A stretch of DNA of 64,000 nucleotides from Angiostrongylus vasorum (GCA_018806985.1 JADANN010000415.1:434001-498000), one strand, 5' to 3'. Positions 36,401-46,277 are shown, counted from the stretch's first letter. The notes: a model not told the origin generated them from the letters alone. Numbers and translations are program-made.

Positions 36401-39400
36401 CCACGACAACCGCTTACCGGGTCATGACGTTATATCCGTCTCACCAACCGAGGCATTTGCTTTGCCTTTTCTGAGCCTTGTTTCTATTCTAACATAAATC
36501 ATGCGTAAGCAGGAATGAAAAAAAACAATCTATTTCACAATTTTAATCCCTTTTTATTTACTGCCTATTCTTTTCACTGGCAGGCTATGTTGCGAAATAT
36601 AACTTCTATAATTCTGAGATATTTGCAAAACTCCGGACTGCAGCTGCCTGCGGTGGGGAACGAACGCACTATTATCGTTTCCGGGTAGTAAAGCGTTCAC
36701 CACCACACCATGCGGGTCCTTCGTTTCGCCTGTCTCTCAGCTAGTTTTATCGATCAACGGGGTTGATCTGGGTTGCGGGTGATTGCTGATGGCAGTGATC
36801 GATAGAACTAGCTGAGAGACAGGCGAAATGAAGGACCCGCATGGTGTGGTGGTGAACGCGTTACTACGCGGAAAGGATAATAGCGCATTCGTTCCCCACC
36901 TCAGGCACCTGCGGTTCGGAGTTTTGCAAATATCTCAGAATTATAGAAGTTAAAATCTATTTCACAATTGTGGATTATTTAGCAGAGATAGAAGAACCAC
37001 AACAATGCACATTCCACAATGATTTCCTGGGACGACTTCCAGTATCGTCACTAATCAATGTGTTGTCAATTCCCTGATGAGCTAACATAAAATTATCAGC
37101 CATCTAGTTTCATGAGACTTGGAAGTGTAGTTAGTTCGACTACATCCTTAGGGATCCCAGCCTCTTGCCTCTGAGAAGGGAGAAAACTAGTACTTGATTT
37201 CAATGGCGAAGGCACTCTCTTACCCACATGAGCCAGATCCTGCATGAAGTGAAGTTCTCAGAATATCCTAGGGCATTTATCCGAGGAATCTAGAAAATCA
37301 ACCCATCCCAGCATTCAACGGGACTCATAAAGAAAGTGAAGTTCTGAAGTTGACCGCGCTTTCAATTCCAAAGGCTTTCATGAATGACGGACACCAGACA
37401 CTAGACTAAATGTGAGTGCTAGTATTCTCACAATATCTAAAGTCAGGTAGTAGAAGACAAAGGATAAGGTACACCTTGCGATGCTAATCATTCCTTGGAG
37501 GTTCGCCCTACATTCGACATCACCACGCACCTTTACAGGTGATAAAATGCATGCCTGGTCTCTGGAATGACTTGCGTGGTCCCATCGGCATTCAAATCGC
37601 TGGTGCTATCTCGTAGACAACTTGACAGCAATTTCAGCGACCCCGGAGTTATGGAAGGCTTGGCAAACTTAGGGAACGAGATCGAATTAACGACTACGAG
37701 TGCATTGCAATACACTCTAACCAGTGAGCTATACACGTTGACTTGGATCAGATGAATAGAAAATAGAATACCACCATACGTCATATTGGGTTGTTCGTTG
37801 TATTTCCTATGCATGAGCTCAGTGATTCGCTCATTGCTGAGTGCTTTCCCTGAGGAAGAACGCCACCAGAATGCACCAAGCCGCTGCCATACAGAAACAC
37901 ATCAACGGAAATGCGAATAGAAACCATGTCACGTAGTCCATGTTCGCTTCACTGCCAAATAATCTGCAATTTGTTCTCTTTAAATGCGATTAGTTCCAAG
38001 ATTAAATAGCTTCTGATGCCATTTCTTGGCAAAAGAATTGCTGATCAGCGTTGATTCCTATAATATCCCGTAGTAGTTTCAAATCACTGGCAACATTTTG
38101 AATAGTTCACTGTGAACCTCACATGGTCGTTTGATCTTTAGAAGTAGTACCATTTTATTTTGGTCAAAAGATTCCTAAGCAACTTGAGTGAGGGAAGAAC
38201 GGAGAGATCTGCCCTTACACTGGTTACTATGAATGAGGAGACTTTTGCTATTTTGAAAACCCAATTCCTCGGAGTAAATGATCGTATACTCACTCAGGCA
38301 ACTGTCCAGCCAACACCAGGTTAGTCGGTGTTCCTGTTATCGTACCCGTACCGCCGATATTCGACGCAACGCAAATGCACAACACCAAACCGATCGACAT
38401 GTTCTTCCAACTTTTCTGAATTTCTCTAAAAAATCGATCATTCGTCGATAAGATAGTCGATAGATGTTGTTCACCATTTTGATCTTTCCAAAAATTAATT
38501 GGCTCTTTTCAAGTTTCACTCGACTCCTCATTTTGATTCCGCTACTTTTATGGATGACAGTTGGAAGAAAAAAGAAAGGAATGGAAGAAGTGTCGTTTAA
38601 TAACAGTGATTCTGAGATATTTGCAAAACTCCTGACCTCAGATGTCTGCGGTGGGGAACGAACGCGGTAACGGTTACAGCCTCAGTTTAGCTGGATTCAT
38701 TGCCGATTGGGGCACCCAGATCATTCCCGTTGACGAGTGATTGCTGATGGCATTGATCGATAGAACTAGCTGAGAGACAGGCGAAACAAAAGATCCGTAT
38801 GGTGTGGTGGTGAACGCGTTAGTTTCGGGAAGAGGAAAGCGTGTTCGTTCCCCACCGCAGAGACCTGCGGTCCGGAGTTTTGCAAATATCTCGGCATCAT
38901 TGTGGTTGTATTACACATAATACCCTGCCATGAAAAAATTGTAACAGACGGTAGAGAAAAAAGTTATCATTGTGATGTCGTTTAACAATTTTGGTCAAGA
39001 GTAACGACGACCAGTGTTTTAGTTATTCTCTCCCTACTGTTTACTACTTATCAAAAATTCTTATTGTTATCTTCATTACTTCAGAAATTGCCTTTCCTTT
39101 GACCTCGTCAGGACTAATCATTGTTCTCTTGAGTGATTAACAAGAGGTTAGTGTGAAAGTTTTATCCGGTTGACGTTTCGATGTCGTCGTCTTCTTCAGC
39201 GACCGATCGATTCTTGTCGATGATCCACGGGTGGTCGTCCTCGCGACGATGTGGATGTTCGTTGTCGCATCGAGTCGAATCCTATGAAGTGAAGCACTGA
39301 TCGAAAGTGGAATCTCACTCGGCAGTGCACTTTTTATACATGACGCATGTTGTTCTACCGTCGCCACTGTTTCGCTATGTCATCTAACAATGAAAATGAC

Positions 39401-42400
39401 TTCTGTCGGATGCATTGCCGCTAGGAAAGCAGTTCGTATCAGATTGCTGTAGTAGAGCAGCATACATCGTATATGAAAGGACACTGCCATTTGAGATTTT
39501 TGGTTGGAATGGCACTCCACTTCACTGGATTTGATTCGATGTGATAACGAACTTCCATATCGCAAGGGCGATGGTCTGTGAAGCATCGACTGTGATCAAA
39601 CCGCCTCTGAAGAAGAGGAGGGCACTGAAACGTTAGCCCGAATGGAACTTTCACGCCAACCTATTGTTAGCTTAATCATTGAAGAAAACTGCCCTTATAC
39701 GTCTAAATTTTTAATGCTGTCGTATAAGATCTCAAGGTGGTGAGAAAAGATGTATGAAGCTGTGAATCTCACGTTTCAGGTCTATTGGCACCAGATGAAG
39801 TTAGTTCCATGACACATCATATGATTATCTCTCGTCCTCTTGCAGCGCGAAAAAAAACCCTGTTCCCACTGTTAGTCTTCAACCGTAGGTGATATCGGTG
39901 CGAATTGTGTAACCTATGTTTTCGTTGAAAAGCGAATTACTCAAATATCAATGAATTCTTCGATGGTCTGCTCACAGAACACTGTTCGATCGAGTGACAC
40001 AAAAAGCGCGCGAAAAAAGAAACTAGAGAAAGTTCAAATGCGACCAAAATCTGCAAAGCATCGAATTCCACGAGTGTAGTGAATTCTGAACTTTCTAGGT
40101 TAAAGTTTGACTATTACTTACTGTCTACTTTTTTCCATGGCAAAGCATTACATAAAATACGATCAAAAGGATGATCAGATATGAGCAAAACTCGAAGCCT
40201 CACTTGGACTTCGTACCCACAGAATTCAGAACTAAAAGAAAAAAGGATAAAGCTCTCAGCGCTGATCAATCCCTTAGGGATGCGCCATGCACTCAACTTC
40301 ATTAAACATCGTTTGGAGGTGATTGAATGCATATCTGGCTTTTACCATGACTCGTGGTGGCCTACCGATGTAACGACTCAGTGCTGCTATCCTCCCAGAC
40401 AAGGTTGGTACTAATTTGCCGAGCCCGGAGCGATGGAAGGCTTGGGGCCATGGAACGAGGTCGATTCCTCGTATGTGTTGCAAGGCGCCTTCGACCACTG
40501 CGTCACACGCGCCCGTGGCGAACTCAGAACTAATATTATACTATAGTGGAAAGGAAAATTGCTAGCTTTTCTGTTTCTAAGAATGTTGCTGACAAACACA
40601 TAAATGAATAAGCTAAATATTTCCGTCAATGCTTACCGACTTACTGTTTTTTGTATTGTAGCATGACCCTAGTTCGTTAATCAGAGATTGTGCTAGCGGC
40701 ATCATCATCGCTGTGGTGGCAGTGTTTGAGATGAACATGCTGAAGTTTTACAAACAATAAAACGTCTTAGCATTTTTTTCTATGAGCCTAGCAAACATCT
40801 ACTGATAGCATACAATCTTTAGGAATTTACGAATTAGAGAACTCAAATCCACCATCCCCAAAAAAAATCGATATTCATGCAATGTGATATATTTTATGTA
40901 CGCATTTTTACGCAATACGATGTAGTGAGAATTTCCGAAAAACACGCCTGAGGGACTGAAAGAGTGCTAATTTCTATAACAAGTGGGTTCCGACAATGGA
41001 TAACATCAGAGTTATTTTTATTGCACTTTTTGCAAGCTTCAACAATCAATATTCCGCCCTTAATCCGGCTTCAGAAATCAAAACATTGAGGGTCTAGTGA
41101 CACATCTTTATATTGTTTGGCCATTGAACCTTCCGGTTTCAATAAGGTATTCCTGCCAACCCATGGCAAGCGAACTCGGACAAGTTGGCCGCGAAACTAT
41201 CTAACAGGCTGCGCTCAAATAATCTTCCAGAAATAAAACGGCAAAAATGTGACGATGTACATGTTCTGAGGAGCGTCAAGTTTAGCGATGCAGAGTATTC
41301 GTTGTTATGGTCACTGTTATTTAACAGTGATTAGCAACAGGCTCAAATAGAGCTTTTTATTGGCGTTCGCATACTTTGCCCTGTTGTTAACATGAGAACG
41401 CCTCCTGGTAACTTTGTTTAGCCTTTCTTCATCATCTTAACAAACTAATGAATGAAATGAACCGAGAACTTCGTAATGACCTCAAAGATGCTGTGCCGAA
41501 CATGAGACCGAGCATGACGCTGAAAATAGTCAAGTTAGAAAGAGGAACTAAAAGTTAAACAAAGTTTCACTGAGTCGGAGCTTTGTTTAAGTCCACGTTA
41601 TGTGATTTCTGTGTATATCAAAGAGCATTTATTAATAGATATACTGTTGTCGTAGCTGTGCTTTGCTCTGAAACAGCAAACTACTGCTAAATCTCATAGG
41701 AAAACATGGTGGTGAATGTGTTAGCTTCATCCTCTGAGTCAAATTACTCATGGTGGTGAATGTGTTGGCTTCCTCCTCTGGGTCAAATTACTACATAATC
41801 TCTTTAAAAGTGGCTCGTTCAAGAAAGATTTGCCCTACAAAAGACGAAGCATCTTCTTGTTAAGAGCTGATGAGCTATCGGCAATTCCAGTATATCCATG
41901 CCACTGTATATACATGATAAGTACCGTGTACCTATGCTACCTCACATATATGGTAGGAAAAGTAACATAACAACAATGGAATTACAGTAAATATGTAATG
42001 ATCTTCAAACCACTGTCTTAGTATTCCTTTAAAAACAAAGCTTTCTAGGTAGCTCATCGTCATGCAAGCGAAATCTCCTGGATGAAGTCTACACCGTAGA
42101 AAAAAGCTAGAGAGGATCAATCACATCCGTAACAATCCTTTTCTTGTAATTGTTCTGTCACTAATTTGGCACACAATTATTCTTCAAAGGGATAAATCCT
42201 CACAATTTCGGATCACTGCCAACCATGTTCAGCACAAACAAGGCGATACGTTTGTGAAGGAAGCACTTTTCTATGGCTAAGGCGACAATGAGGCCACCGA
42301 TGTAAAGGAAGTTTGTATCCTATGAAAATGGTATTATTTAAGAAAACAACACGTTTCTTCAATTCAAGCTCCTATGTTTTTGTGATATTCTAAGACGTTT

Positions 42401-45400
42401 CTACAAATCTACATTTCATTTCTGTTCTAGTTATATTCATGCTTAAATGGTACGTCTCTCGTCCCTGGCTTCTTTAGCCGAAAAAAAAACTGTTTTTCAA
42501 AAAAATTAATGTATAAGGAATATTCCATTCCACTTTATTTTTGGAATAACTACAGAAGCAAATATACCTACATTGATAAACTGCTGAGCGACAGTTTTAC
42601 AGGTCATAACACCGGTCAAAGGAAAGAGGACAACTGGAATCATGGCAGTAATCGCTAGCGGTAGTGTCTCCGTCATCCAATAAGCGCCCATCAAACAAAC
42701 ACAGAAAGCGCACCGTAGTTCCTTAAAAATTTATGATAACAATAGATAGACCGCAAAAATTTTAACAATAGTGATCATGCTTTTTAGTTTCTCCGTGTGC
42801 TCATCAGCCCGTAGTGCCATATTTATGATGACTATCAATATCAGGAAGGATTTTGGAGCGTTTTTGGTAGAACCGCCTTCCAACGCAGAAGTTCAGTGAT
42901 TCGATACCACCCCACGCTAGCCAAACTCTACATGGTTAGAAAATTTCTACCAGAAGTACTTGGAAGCATAAAAATAACGAATTGATAGGTAGGACAGCAC
43001 AAGCCATTTTATAGCAAGATGTACATTTAACAACTTCTACGAAGTTTGGTGAAGTCGAACGCGTTCGTAAGAGTTTATTCAACGCTGAACACTTCACACG
43101 TGCTCTTTTGTTTGCAATACACAAATTCTGAGGATTTCGCCTCCTGACTGAAAAAATCCTATCAGCATGTATAGAGGCGTGCTTTAGCACATGCCTACAG
43201 GATTTCTCTGTTGTAATTTTTAAAAGCATCCGGCATGTCGCTTTGAGCAAAAGCATATATCTAAGTGGATGAAGAGTATATGGTGATGGCTTCCAGATGA
43301 TTGATTAGTGTTCAAGAGTCTTGAGGCTGTCTGTGATTCCACAACAATTCCCTTGATGAACACTTGCGAGATAAACAGAAAAGAAAGACTATTTCATATT
43401 CTCCGCTTCAATTCTTGACCAGAACAGGAGCTGATAATATTCCTGTGCTAAAAGGGATATCAAAACGATATACACCACAGAGATTGATGCAGGAAAAACA
43501 CCACCTCCTAAAATGCGTTCATGAAGTGGAAAGGAACATTCTTTAAGAATATGCCACTATATATGAAAGAACGTGAGATTCTAATTGGCTATGGATGAAT
43601 GAAGTGTGATGAAAAATATTTGGCTACGTAGTGACCTTAACAGGGTCTGTCGTCTTTGCTTAAGTCAAGCTACGACGGTCTGATTTCATCGAAACATTTT
43701 ATAACATACTTTAAAACCTTTTACCTTGTAAAGTTAACAAAAAAGGTTGTCATTGGTTGTTGGAGCACAGAGATAGTAACCTCAAGAAAGCCCGTGAAGA
43801 GCGTCACATTGTGTTACACTAATTCGTGGGGAACTAGTAAAATGCGAAGTCACCTTGCTCTTATACCCAAGGTTGTAAACACTAATTCTAAAAACCTTCT
43901 TTAATTTCCTTTGTAGAGAAAATTAGAGTTAGATTAACCACCTCGATAAACTATGCGTTGCCAATTAAATTCCCCAATGCCAATAATTTCCACGAAATCG
44001 CATCATTGTCGCTTTAATGAATTTTTGTATTAATTACAGAGAACAGGGAAAGCTGTGGGTGTCATGAAGTGAATTACCACAGAAATGGAGAGCTGGGATC
44101 GTTTTCATTTTCTTTGCCGCGGTTTGAGGAAACATCGTCATCGAAAACGTCGATGAGGTACCGTCGGCTCATTAAACACCGAACACGATGGCAGTGGTGA
44201 GGTCGAGAATGACATAATCACTAAGAGATGCCTGACATCAGGAACACTGGGGAAGAATTCAGCCTTGACAATTAACGGTAATCACAGAGATCTCATCAGT
44301 GTGGAAGCGAAACCTAGTGATCCATCGATTCAACATTACCTTATGTCGTTTTCGGCTTTTTTTTAAAGTCACACTGAAGTGAATTAGCGAAGCAAAACCA
44401 TTGTGGATAGAATTCGACAACCGCAAAGAACGAGATTAGGAGCTGTGTAGGATTTACGCATAACCATCGACTGGTTTTTAGCGTCTCTGCCACTTGAGAC
44501 GACTACTAACTTGTAGCGATTGTCGAGTTCATGGCTTTTGGCAACAAACGGTGATTTTCCAATTCTTAAAGGATTTGAGTGGCTGTGAAAATCAAGGGAT
44601 TGTGGAAGGAACCTTGTTGTATCGTTGTATGTGTATAAATAGAATGAATGTTACTATTCACTATATTTTTACTATGGCCCATCATATTTATAAACATATT
44701 GCTGTCAGCATCTCGAAATGTTCCGCAACTATGCTCTATCTATCTCGGTATTTTATATACCCTCAAGTTCCATCCAATATCCATCACACACTACCGCGAT
44801 TAGAATCCAAAGAATGGCCATATGGGTCCCGTATCACGAGTCAATAAACCTGCTCGAAATTACGCTTTTGCATATTCCTAAATGTAGAACATAACTAGAG
44901 CCCAAGCCTTCCAAAACATATTTGTTGAATAAGCTATCGAGTGATCACTAAAGTAGGCGGGGAAAAAGGGCTTTGCGTGCCAAAATAAGCTAACAGAAAA
45001 AGCATGACTCTTATACACTCATACCGACCAAAGAAAAGCAGGAGTAAAAGATGTATAGGATTAGGCGAGCGATCTGGAAAGCATATAAAGTCAGTGATTC
45101 TGAGATATTTACAAAACTCCGGACCGCGGGTGTTTGCGGTGGGGAACGAACGCGCTACTGTCCTTTCCGGGGTAGTAACGCGTTCACCACCACACATGCC
45201 GGTCCTTCCTTTCGCTTGTCTCTCAGCTAAGTTCTATCGATCTCTGCCATCAGCAAACACCCGTCTTCGGGATTGATCTGAAGAGCCCAGATCGGCAACG
45301 TACCCAGTTAAGCTGAAGCTGTAGATATAATCACAATTTTTAACTTATTATTTACTGCCCACTCTTTTTAATGGCAGGGGTGTAGTGCGAAATATAACTA

Positions 45401-46277
45401 GGTTCGTTGTGCCGATTTGGGCTCCCCAGATCAATCCCGCTGACGGGTGATTGCTGATGGCAGGGATCGATAGAACTAGCTGAGAGACAGTGGAAACAAA
45501 TGACCCGCATGGTGTGGTGGTGAACGCGTTACTCCCAGGAAAGGACAACACCGCGTTCGTTCTCCACCGCAAACACTTCCGGCCCGTAATTTTTCAAATA
45601 TCTCAGCATCATTGTGGTTGTATTTCGCAACATACCCTTCCGCCAAAATTATAGTAGGCAGCAAATAAAAAGTCAGCATTGTGATTTCAACTACTGCCTC
45701 AGCTTAACTGTGTTCAATGCCGATTTGGGCTCTCCAGATCCATACAGCTGATTGCTGACGGCACTGATCGATAGAACTAGCTGAGAGAGGCGAAAAGAAG
45801 GACCCGTATGGTGTGGTAGTGAACGCGTAAGCCCCCGGAAAGGGTAATAACGCGTTCGGTCTCCATCGCAGGCACCTGCGGCACGGCGTTTTGCAAATAT
45901 TTCAGCATCATTGTGTCTGCATTTATTTTGAATTCAAAGAAAATCAGCCTTCATTAAAAATTTTTTGTCAATTAAGATCGTCATATATTAGGTAGATTTC
46001 ATGACTTTTCAAGCACATGCAATGGGGTTCGCTGCGAATTAGAACTAGAGATTTTTAAAGGAATTTGTTTATAGGAGTGCAATAGAACCGTTGAAAATGA
46101 AGGAAACCCAAAGAGAAGAACATTGAGCCGATTGAGCTTCAAAAAGTATTGCAGAACGGAGTACATGTTAACCTACCTTCCTATCCGAAATCACTAAAGG
46201 ACTAAAGATAAGCGGTGTCAAAAGTAGCACGAGTGGCATTTTCCACTTTTTTCAACAAGTGTGGTAAGATTTCCCAT
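30319..46277 (-). CDS. SLC13-family sodium/carboxylate symporter, copy B (13 exons)
   Basis: Complete-looking gene for a multi-pass plasma-membrane carrier that in this family couples Na+ to uptake of succinate, citrate or sulfate. Exons (minus strand, 5' to 3'): 46277-46177, 42721-42572, 42319-42204, 41519-41481, 40739-40645, 38425-38294, 37963-37780, 36269-36190, 34844-34713, 34649-34559, 33188-33018, 32204-32067, 30456-30319. Diagnostic motifs seen: [52 protein letters not shown] (first SNT motif), [46 protein letters not shown] (second SNT-like motif) and [17 protein letters not shown], which fits the family signature. The total of about 520 codons matches the usual 500-600. Frame breaks occur in exons 1, 5, 7, 9 and 11 (single-base, homopolymer-type, or 2 nt), and exon 8 would need a GC donor. 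It is therefore either a gene with sequence errors or a young pseudogene. Substrate cannot be read from the sequence. Confidence 0.88.
30620..31018 (+). repeat. SINE-3 family copy with AAGTAAGCAAGTA tail
   Basis: CCCGACGGTTTACTGCCTCA ... GCATGGTGGCAAATCTAACT ... GTGAGGACGGGCCGTTCAAG, tail TATCAAGTAAGCAAGTA. Confidence 0.87.
31022..31292 (-). mobile_element. SINE-2 copy
   Basis: Tail CACGGCAGGGTGCTATGTGG, module GTGTCTGCGGTGAAGAACGA, head CAATTAAGCTGAGACTGTAG. Directly abuts SINE-3 on its left. Confidence 0.85.
31318..31455 (+). mobile_element. SINE-2 copy, module and tail start
   Basis: GATCCGCATGCTGTGGTGGT ... GTTCGTTCCCCATCGCAGAC ... TATCTTAGCATCATTATG. It forms a converging/inverted neighbour of 31022-31292. 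Confidence 0.8.
32067..32204 (-). CDS. copy B exon 12: SLC13 signature
   Basis: 138 nt, 46 codons, in frame. Contains [20 protein letters not shown] followed by [20 protein letters not shown]. The [17 protein letters not shown] stretch satisfies the Na+:sulfate/carboxylate symporter signature. Acceptor TGTCAG, donor ATG|GTGAGT. Confidence 0.95.
32565..32955 (+). mobile_element. two SINE-2 copies with tRNA module type II
   Basis: First a truncated module end plus tail (32565-32700), then a head (CATCAGCTTAACTGGGTTTA) and a type II module at 32838-32912 (GGGCCTCAGTAGCGCAGTGC ... TGGTTCGATCCGGCCTG) with the shared tail start CTCAGCATCATTG. Confidence 0.75.
33018..33188 (-). CDS. copy B exon 11: second SNT-type motif, one-base insertion
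   Basis: Encodes [11 protein letters not shown], then in the shifted frame [18 protein letters not shown] followed by [18 protein letters not shown]. The SN-V-AT core is the second Na+/substrate motif. Copy A's equivalent is 170 nt and this exon is 171 nt; the extra base lies in a T7 run (plus-strand 33145-33151). Acceptor GTTTAG, donor CTA|GTGAGT. Confidence 0.88.
33690..34372 (+). repeat. SINE-3 family, full copy followed by a 5'-truncated copy
   Basis: Full copy 33690-34072 (CAACGGTTTACCGCCTCATC ... GTGAGGACGGGCCGTTCAAT), then a second copy 34078-34372 starting mid-element at GAATCTCCCAAGCTGAGAAG. Both lie in the copy B intron between exons 10 and 11. Confidence 0.87.
34559..34649 (-). 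CDS. copy B exon 10
   Basis: 91 nt: [17 protein letters not shown] then [13 protein letters not shown]. This is the W...(V/I)[15 protein letters not shown] motif of SLC13. Acceptor GCTTAG, donor GCTG|GTTCGT. It leaves one base that joins exon 11 to give AAGVKDSGL. Confidence 0.93.
34713..34844 (-). CDS. copy B exon 9
   Basis: Encodes [19 protein letters not shown] and [15 protein letters not shown], matching the family's ...DatvAmliaxllFxlPSxxPNF segment. The acceptor is TTTGCAG and the donor GGAG|GTGGAC. The length is 132 nt, whereas 131 keeps phase with exon 10. Removing one base from the T6 run (plus-strand A-run 34742-34747) gives a C-terminus that aligns with copy A (PNFCD...). Confidence 0.85.
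35085..35245 (-). mobile_element. SINE-2 copy, module region
   Basis: ATGCCGAGATATTTGCAGAA ... GTGTCTGCGGTGGGGAACGA ... TCTCAGCTAGCTCTATCGAT. A small tail fragment of another copy is at 34905-34950. Confidence 0.8.
36190..36269 (-). CDS. copy B exon 8
   Basis: 80 nt, the same length and phase as copy A exon 59240-59319. Encodes [19 protein letters not shown], then RDPGLFT. The acceptor is TTCTAG. Phase-correct joining to exon 9 ([11 protein letters not shown]) requires the junction ACAG|GC, a GC donor; the nearest GT lies 5 nt further and would shift the frame. Confidence 0.82.
36305..36525 (-). mobile_element. SINE-2 copy with tRNA module type III
   Basis: The shared tail (CATGGCAGGATACTATGTAA ... 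CTGAAATATTAGCAAAACTC) flanks a different tRNA-like module. The minus strand has A-box-like TCGGTTGGTGAGACGGATAT and B-box-like TGGGTTCGAAGTTC. Confidence 0.7.
36545..36955. mobile_element. head-to-head SINE-2 pair forming a long hairpin
   Basis: Minus copy (36545-36770) followed immediately by a plus copy (36771-36955). The arms are nearly complementary across the whole module (GTGATCGATAGAACTAGCTG ... CTCAGAATTATAGAAGTTAAA). Located in the intron between copy B exons 7 and 8. Confidence 0.9.
37780..37963 (-). CDS. copy B exon 7, with a 2-nt frame break
   Basis: Encodes [20 protein letters not shown] and a long helix, then after a frame change [17 protein letters not shown]. The copy A counterpart is 186 nt and this exon is 184 nt. 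The missing two bases fall shortly after the FFLR residues (around 37835-37855), giving a premature TGA in the literal frame. Acceptor ATTGCAG, donor GAC|GTATGG; both are intact. Confidence 0.85.
38294..38425 (-). CDS. copy B exon 6
   Basis: 132 nt. Encodes a short cytosolic stretch ([10 protein letters not shown]), a helix and [18 protein letters not shown], the SLC13 GGT-x-TLTGTxPNLVL motif, ending AGQLPE. Acceptor TTTTTTAG, donor CTGA|GTGAGT. It aligns codon for codon with the 135-nt exon at 62138-62272 of copy A. Confidence 0.92.
38590..38975. mobile_element. SINE-2 minus fragment joined to full plus copy
   Basis: 38590-38655 is a minus tail/module half ending GGAACGAACGCGGTAAC. 38660-38975 is a full plus copy, head CAGCCTCAGTTTAGCTGGAT through tail ATAATACCCTGCCATGAAAA. 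Confidence 0.88.
39151..39662. repeat. inverted pair of PLE-type terminal repeats with hammerhead-like motifs
   Basis: The left arm GTGTGAAAGTTTTATCCGGT...TGACGTTTCGATG...TCTTCTTCAGCG is mirrored by the right arm, whose reverse complement is GCGTGAAAGTTCCATTCGGG...TAACGTTTCAGTG...TCTTCTTCAGAGG. The spacer of about 400 bp has no clear ORF. Lies in the intron between copy B exons 5 and 6. Confidence 0.55.
40105..40225 (-). mobile_element. SINE-2 fragment, tRNA module type II
   Basis: Tail CTATTACTTACTGTCTACTT and the start of a type II module (GAAGCCTCACTTGGACTTCG), cut by the SINE-1 insertion at 40236. Confidence 0.65.
40236..40523 (-). mobile_element. SINE-1 copy with 10-bp target-site duplication
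   Basis: Full-length minus-strand copy, flanked by TCAGAACTAA at 40226-40235 and 40524-40533. Lies in a copy B intron. It sits in the middle of a SINE-2 fragment (40105-40225). Confidence 0.92.
40645..40739 (-). CDS. copy B exon 5: first SNT motif
   Basis: Acceptor AAACTTCAG, donor ACA|GTAAGT. Encodes [17 protein letters not shown], the first Ser-Asn-Thr motif, which in SLC13 structures lies in the re-entrant hairpin binding Na+ and the substrate carboxylate. The length is 95 nt, where 96 would keep phase with exon 6. The A6 run near the donor suggests one missing base. Confidence 0.88.
41481..41519 (-). CDS. copy B exon 4: 39-nt microexon
   Basis: Too short for an ORF scan. The acceptor is ATTTTCAG and the donor GAG|GTCATT. 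It encodes [12 protein letters not shown] plus split codons, the family's xMLGFMLVTAFLS segment, and fits phase 2-in/2-out so that it links exon 3 to exon 5 ([10 protein letters not shown]) without loss of frame. The donor is weak, but phase and homology make the call strong. Confidence 0.85.
41705..41792. repeat. 44-bp tandem duplication
   Basis: Two adjacent copies of CATGGTGGTGAATGTGTTAG...CAAATTACT with four mismatches, in the copy B intron between exons 3 and 4. It resembles the SINE-2 module start. Confidence 0.85.
42204..42319 (-). CDS. copy B exon 3
   Basis: 116 nt. Encodes [19 protein letters not shown] followed by [19 protein letters not shown], the highly conserved SLC13 segment before the first SNT hairpin. 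The acceptor is TTTTCATAG and the donor AATT|GTGAGG. It ends with two leftover bases that combine with the first base of exon 4. Confidence 0.92.
42572..42721 (-). CDS. copy B exon 2: TM2-TM3 segment
   Basis: 150 nt, 50 codons, phase 0 at both ends. The peptide runs from [18 protein letters not shown] to TVAQQFIN, and the [GA]xYWxTE[TA]LPLAxTAxxPxxxFP motif is typical of eukaryotic SLC13. The acceptor is TTTTTAAG and the donor AAT|GTAGGT. The next exon continues with DTNFLYIGG, completing a family-typical junction. Confidence 0.92.
45085..45402 (-). mobile_element. SINE-2 copy plus extra tail
   Basis: GTGATTCTGAGATATTTACA ... GTGTTTGCGGTGGGGAACGA ... CAGTTAAGCTGAAGCTGTAG, followed by another minus tail (TTATTATTTACTGCCCACTC). 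Confidence 0.85.
45403..45925 (+). mobile_element. two tandem SINE-2 copies
   Basis: 45403-45688: head GTGCCGATTTGGGCTCCCCA through tail AGTAGGCAGCAAATAAAAAG. 45690-45925: the next head GCCTCAGCTTAACTGTGTTC through CAGCATCATTGTGTC. With 45085-45402 they form a minus-plus-plus cluster in copy B intron 1. Confidence 0.88.
46177..46277 (-). CDS. copy B exon 1: N-terminus and TM1
   Basis: Encodes the first hydrophobic helix ([14 protein letters not shown]) followed by SDRK, spliced in phase 0 to ELRCAF. The donor is AAG|GTAGGT. In the literal sequence the frame opens at the ATG at 46239, and a TGA lies just upstream. One extra A in the A6 run (46247-46252) would join it to the ATG at 46277, giving [13 protein letters not shown] before the helix, which is the usual SLC13 N-terminus. 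I prefer the upstream ATG, but this is inference. A CTTTCAG about 65 nt upstream of that ATG could be a cis- or trans-splice acceptor. Confidence 0.65.

Larger units (their letters stand above)
42722..46176 (-). other. copy B intron 1
   Basis: 3.4-kb intron. The left part is unassigned; 45085-45925 holds a minus-plus-plus SINE-2 cluster. Confidence 0.7.

Noticed and set aside
39137..39654. Two 70-80-codon minus-strand ORFs
   Set aside because: Lie in the inverted PLE terminal repeats and spacer; no domain recognised and frames differ between relatives.
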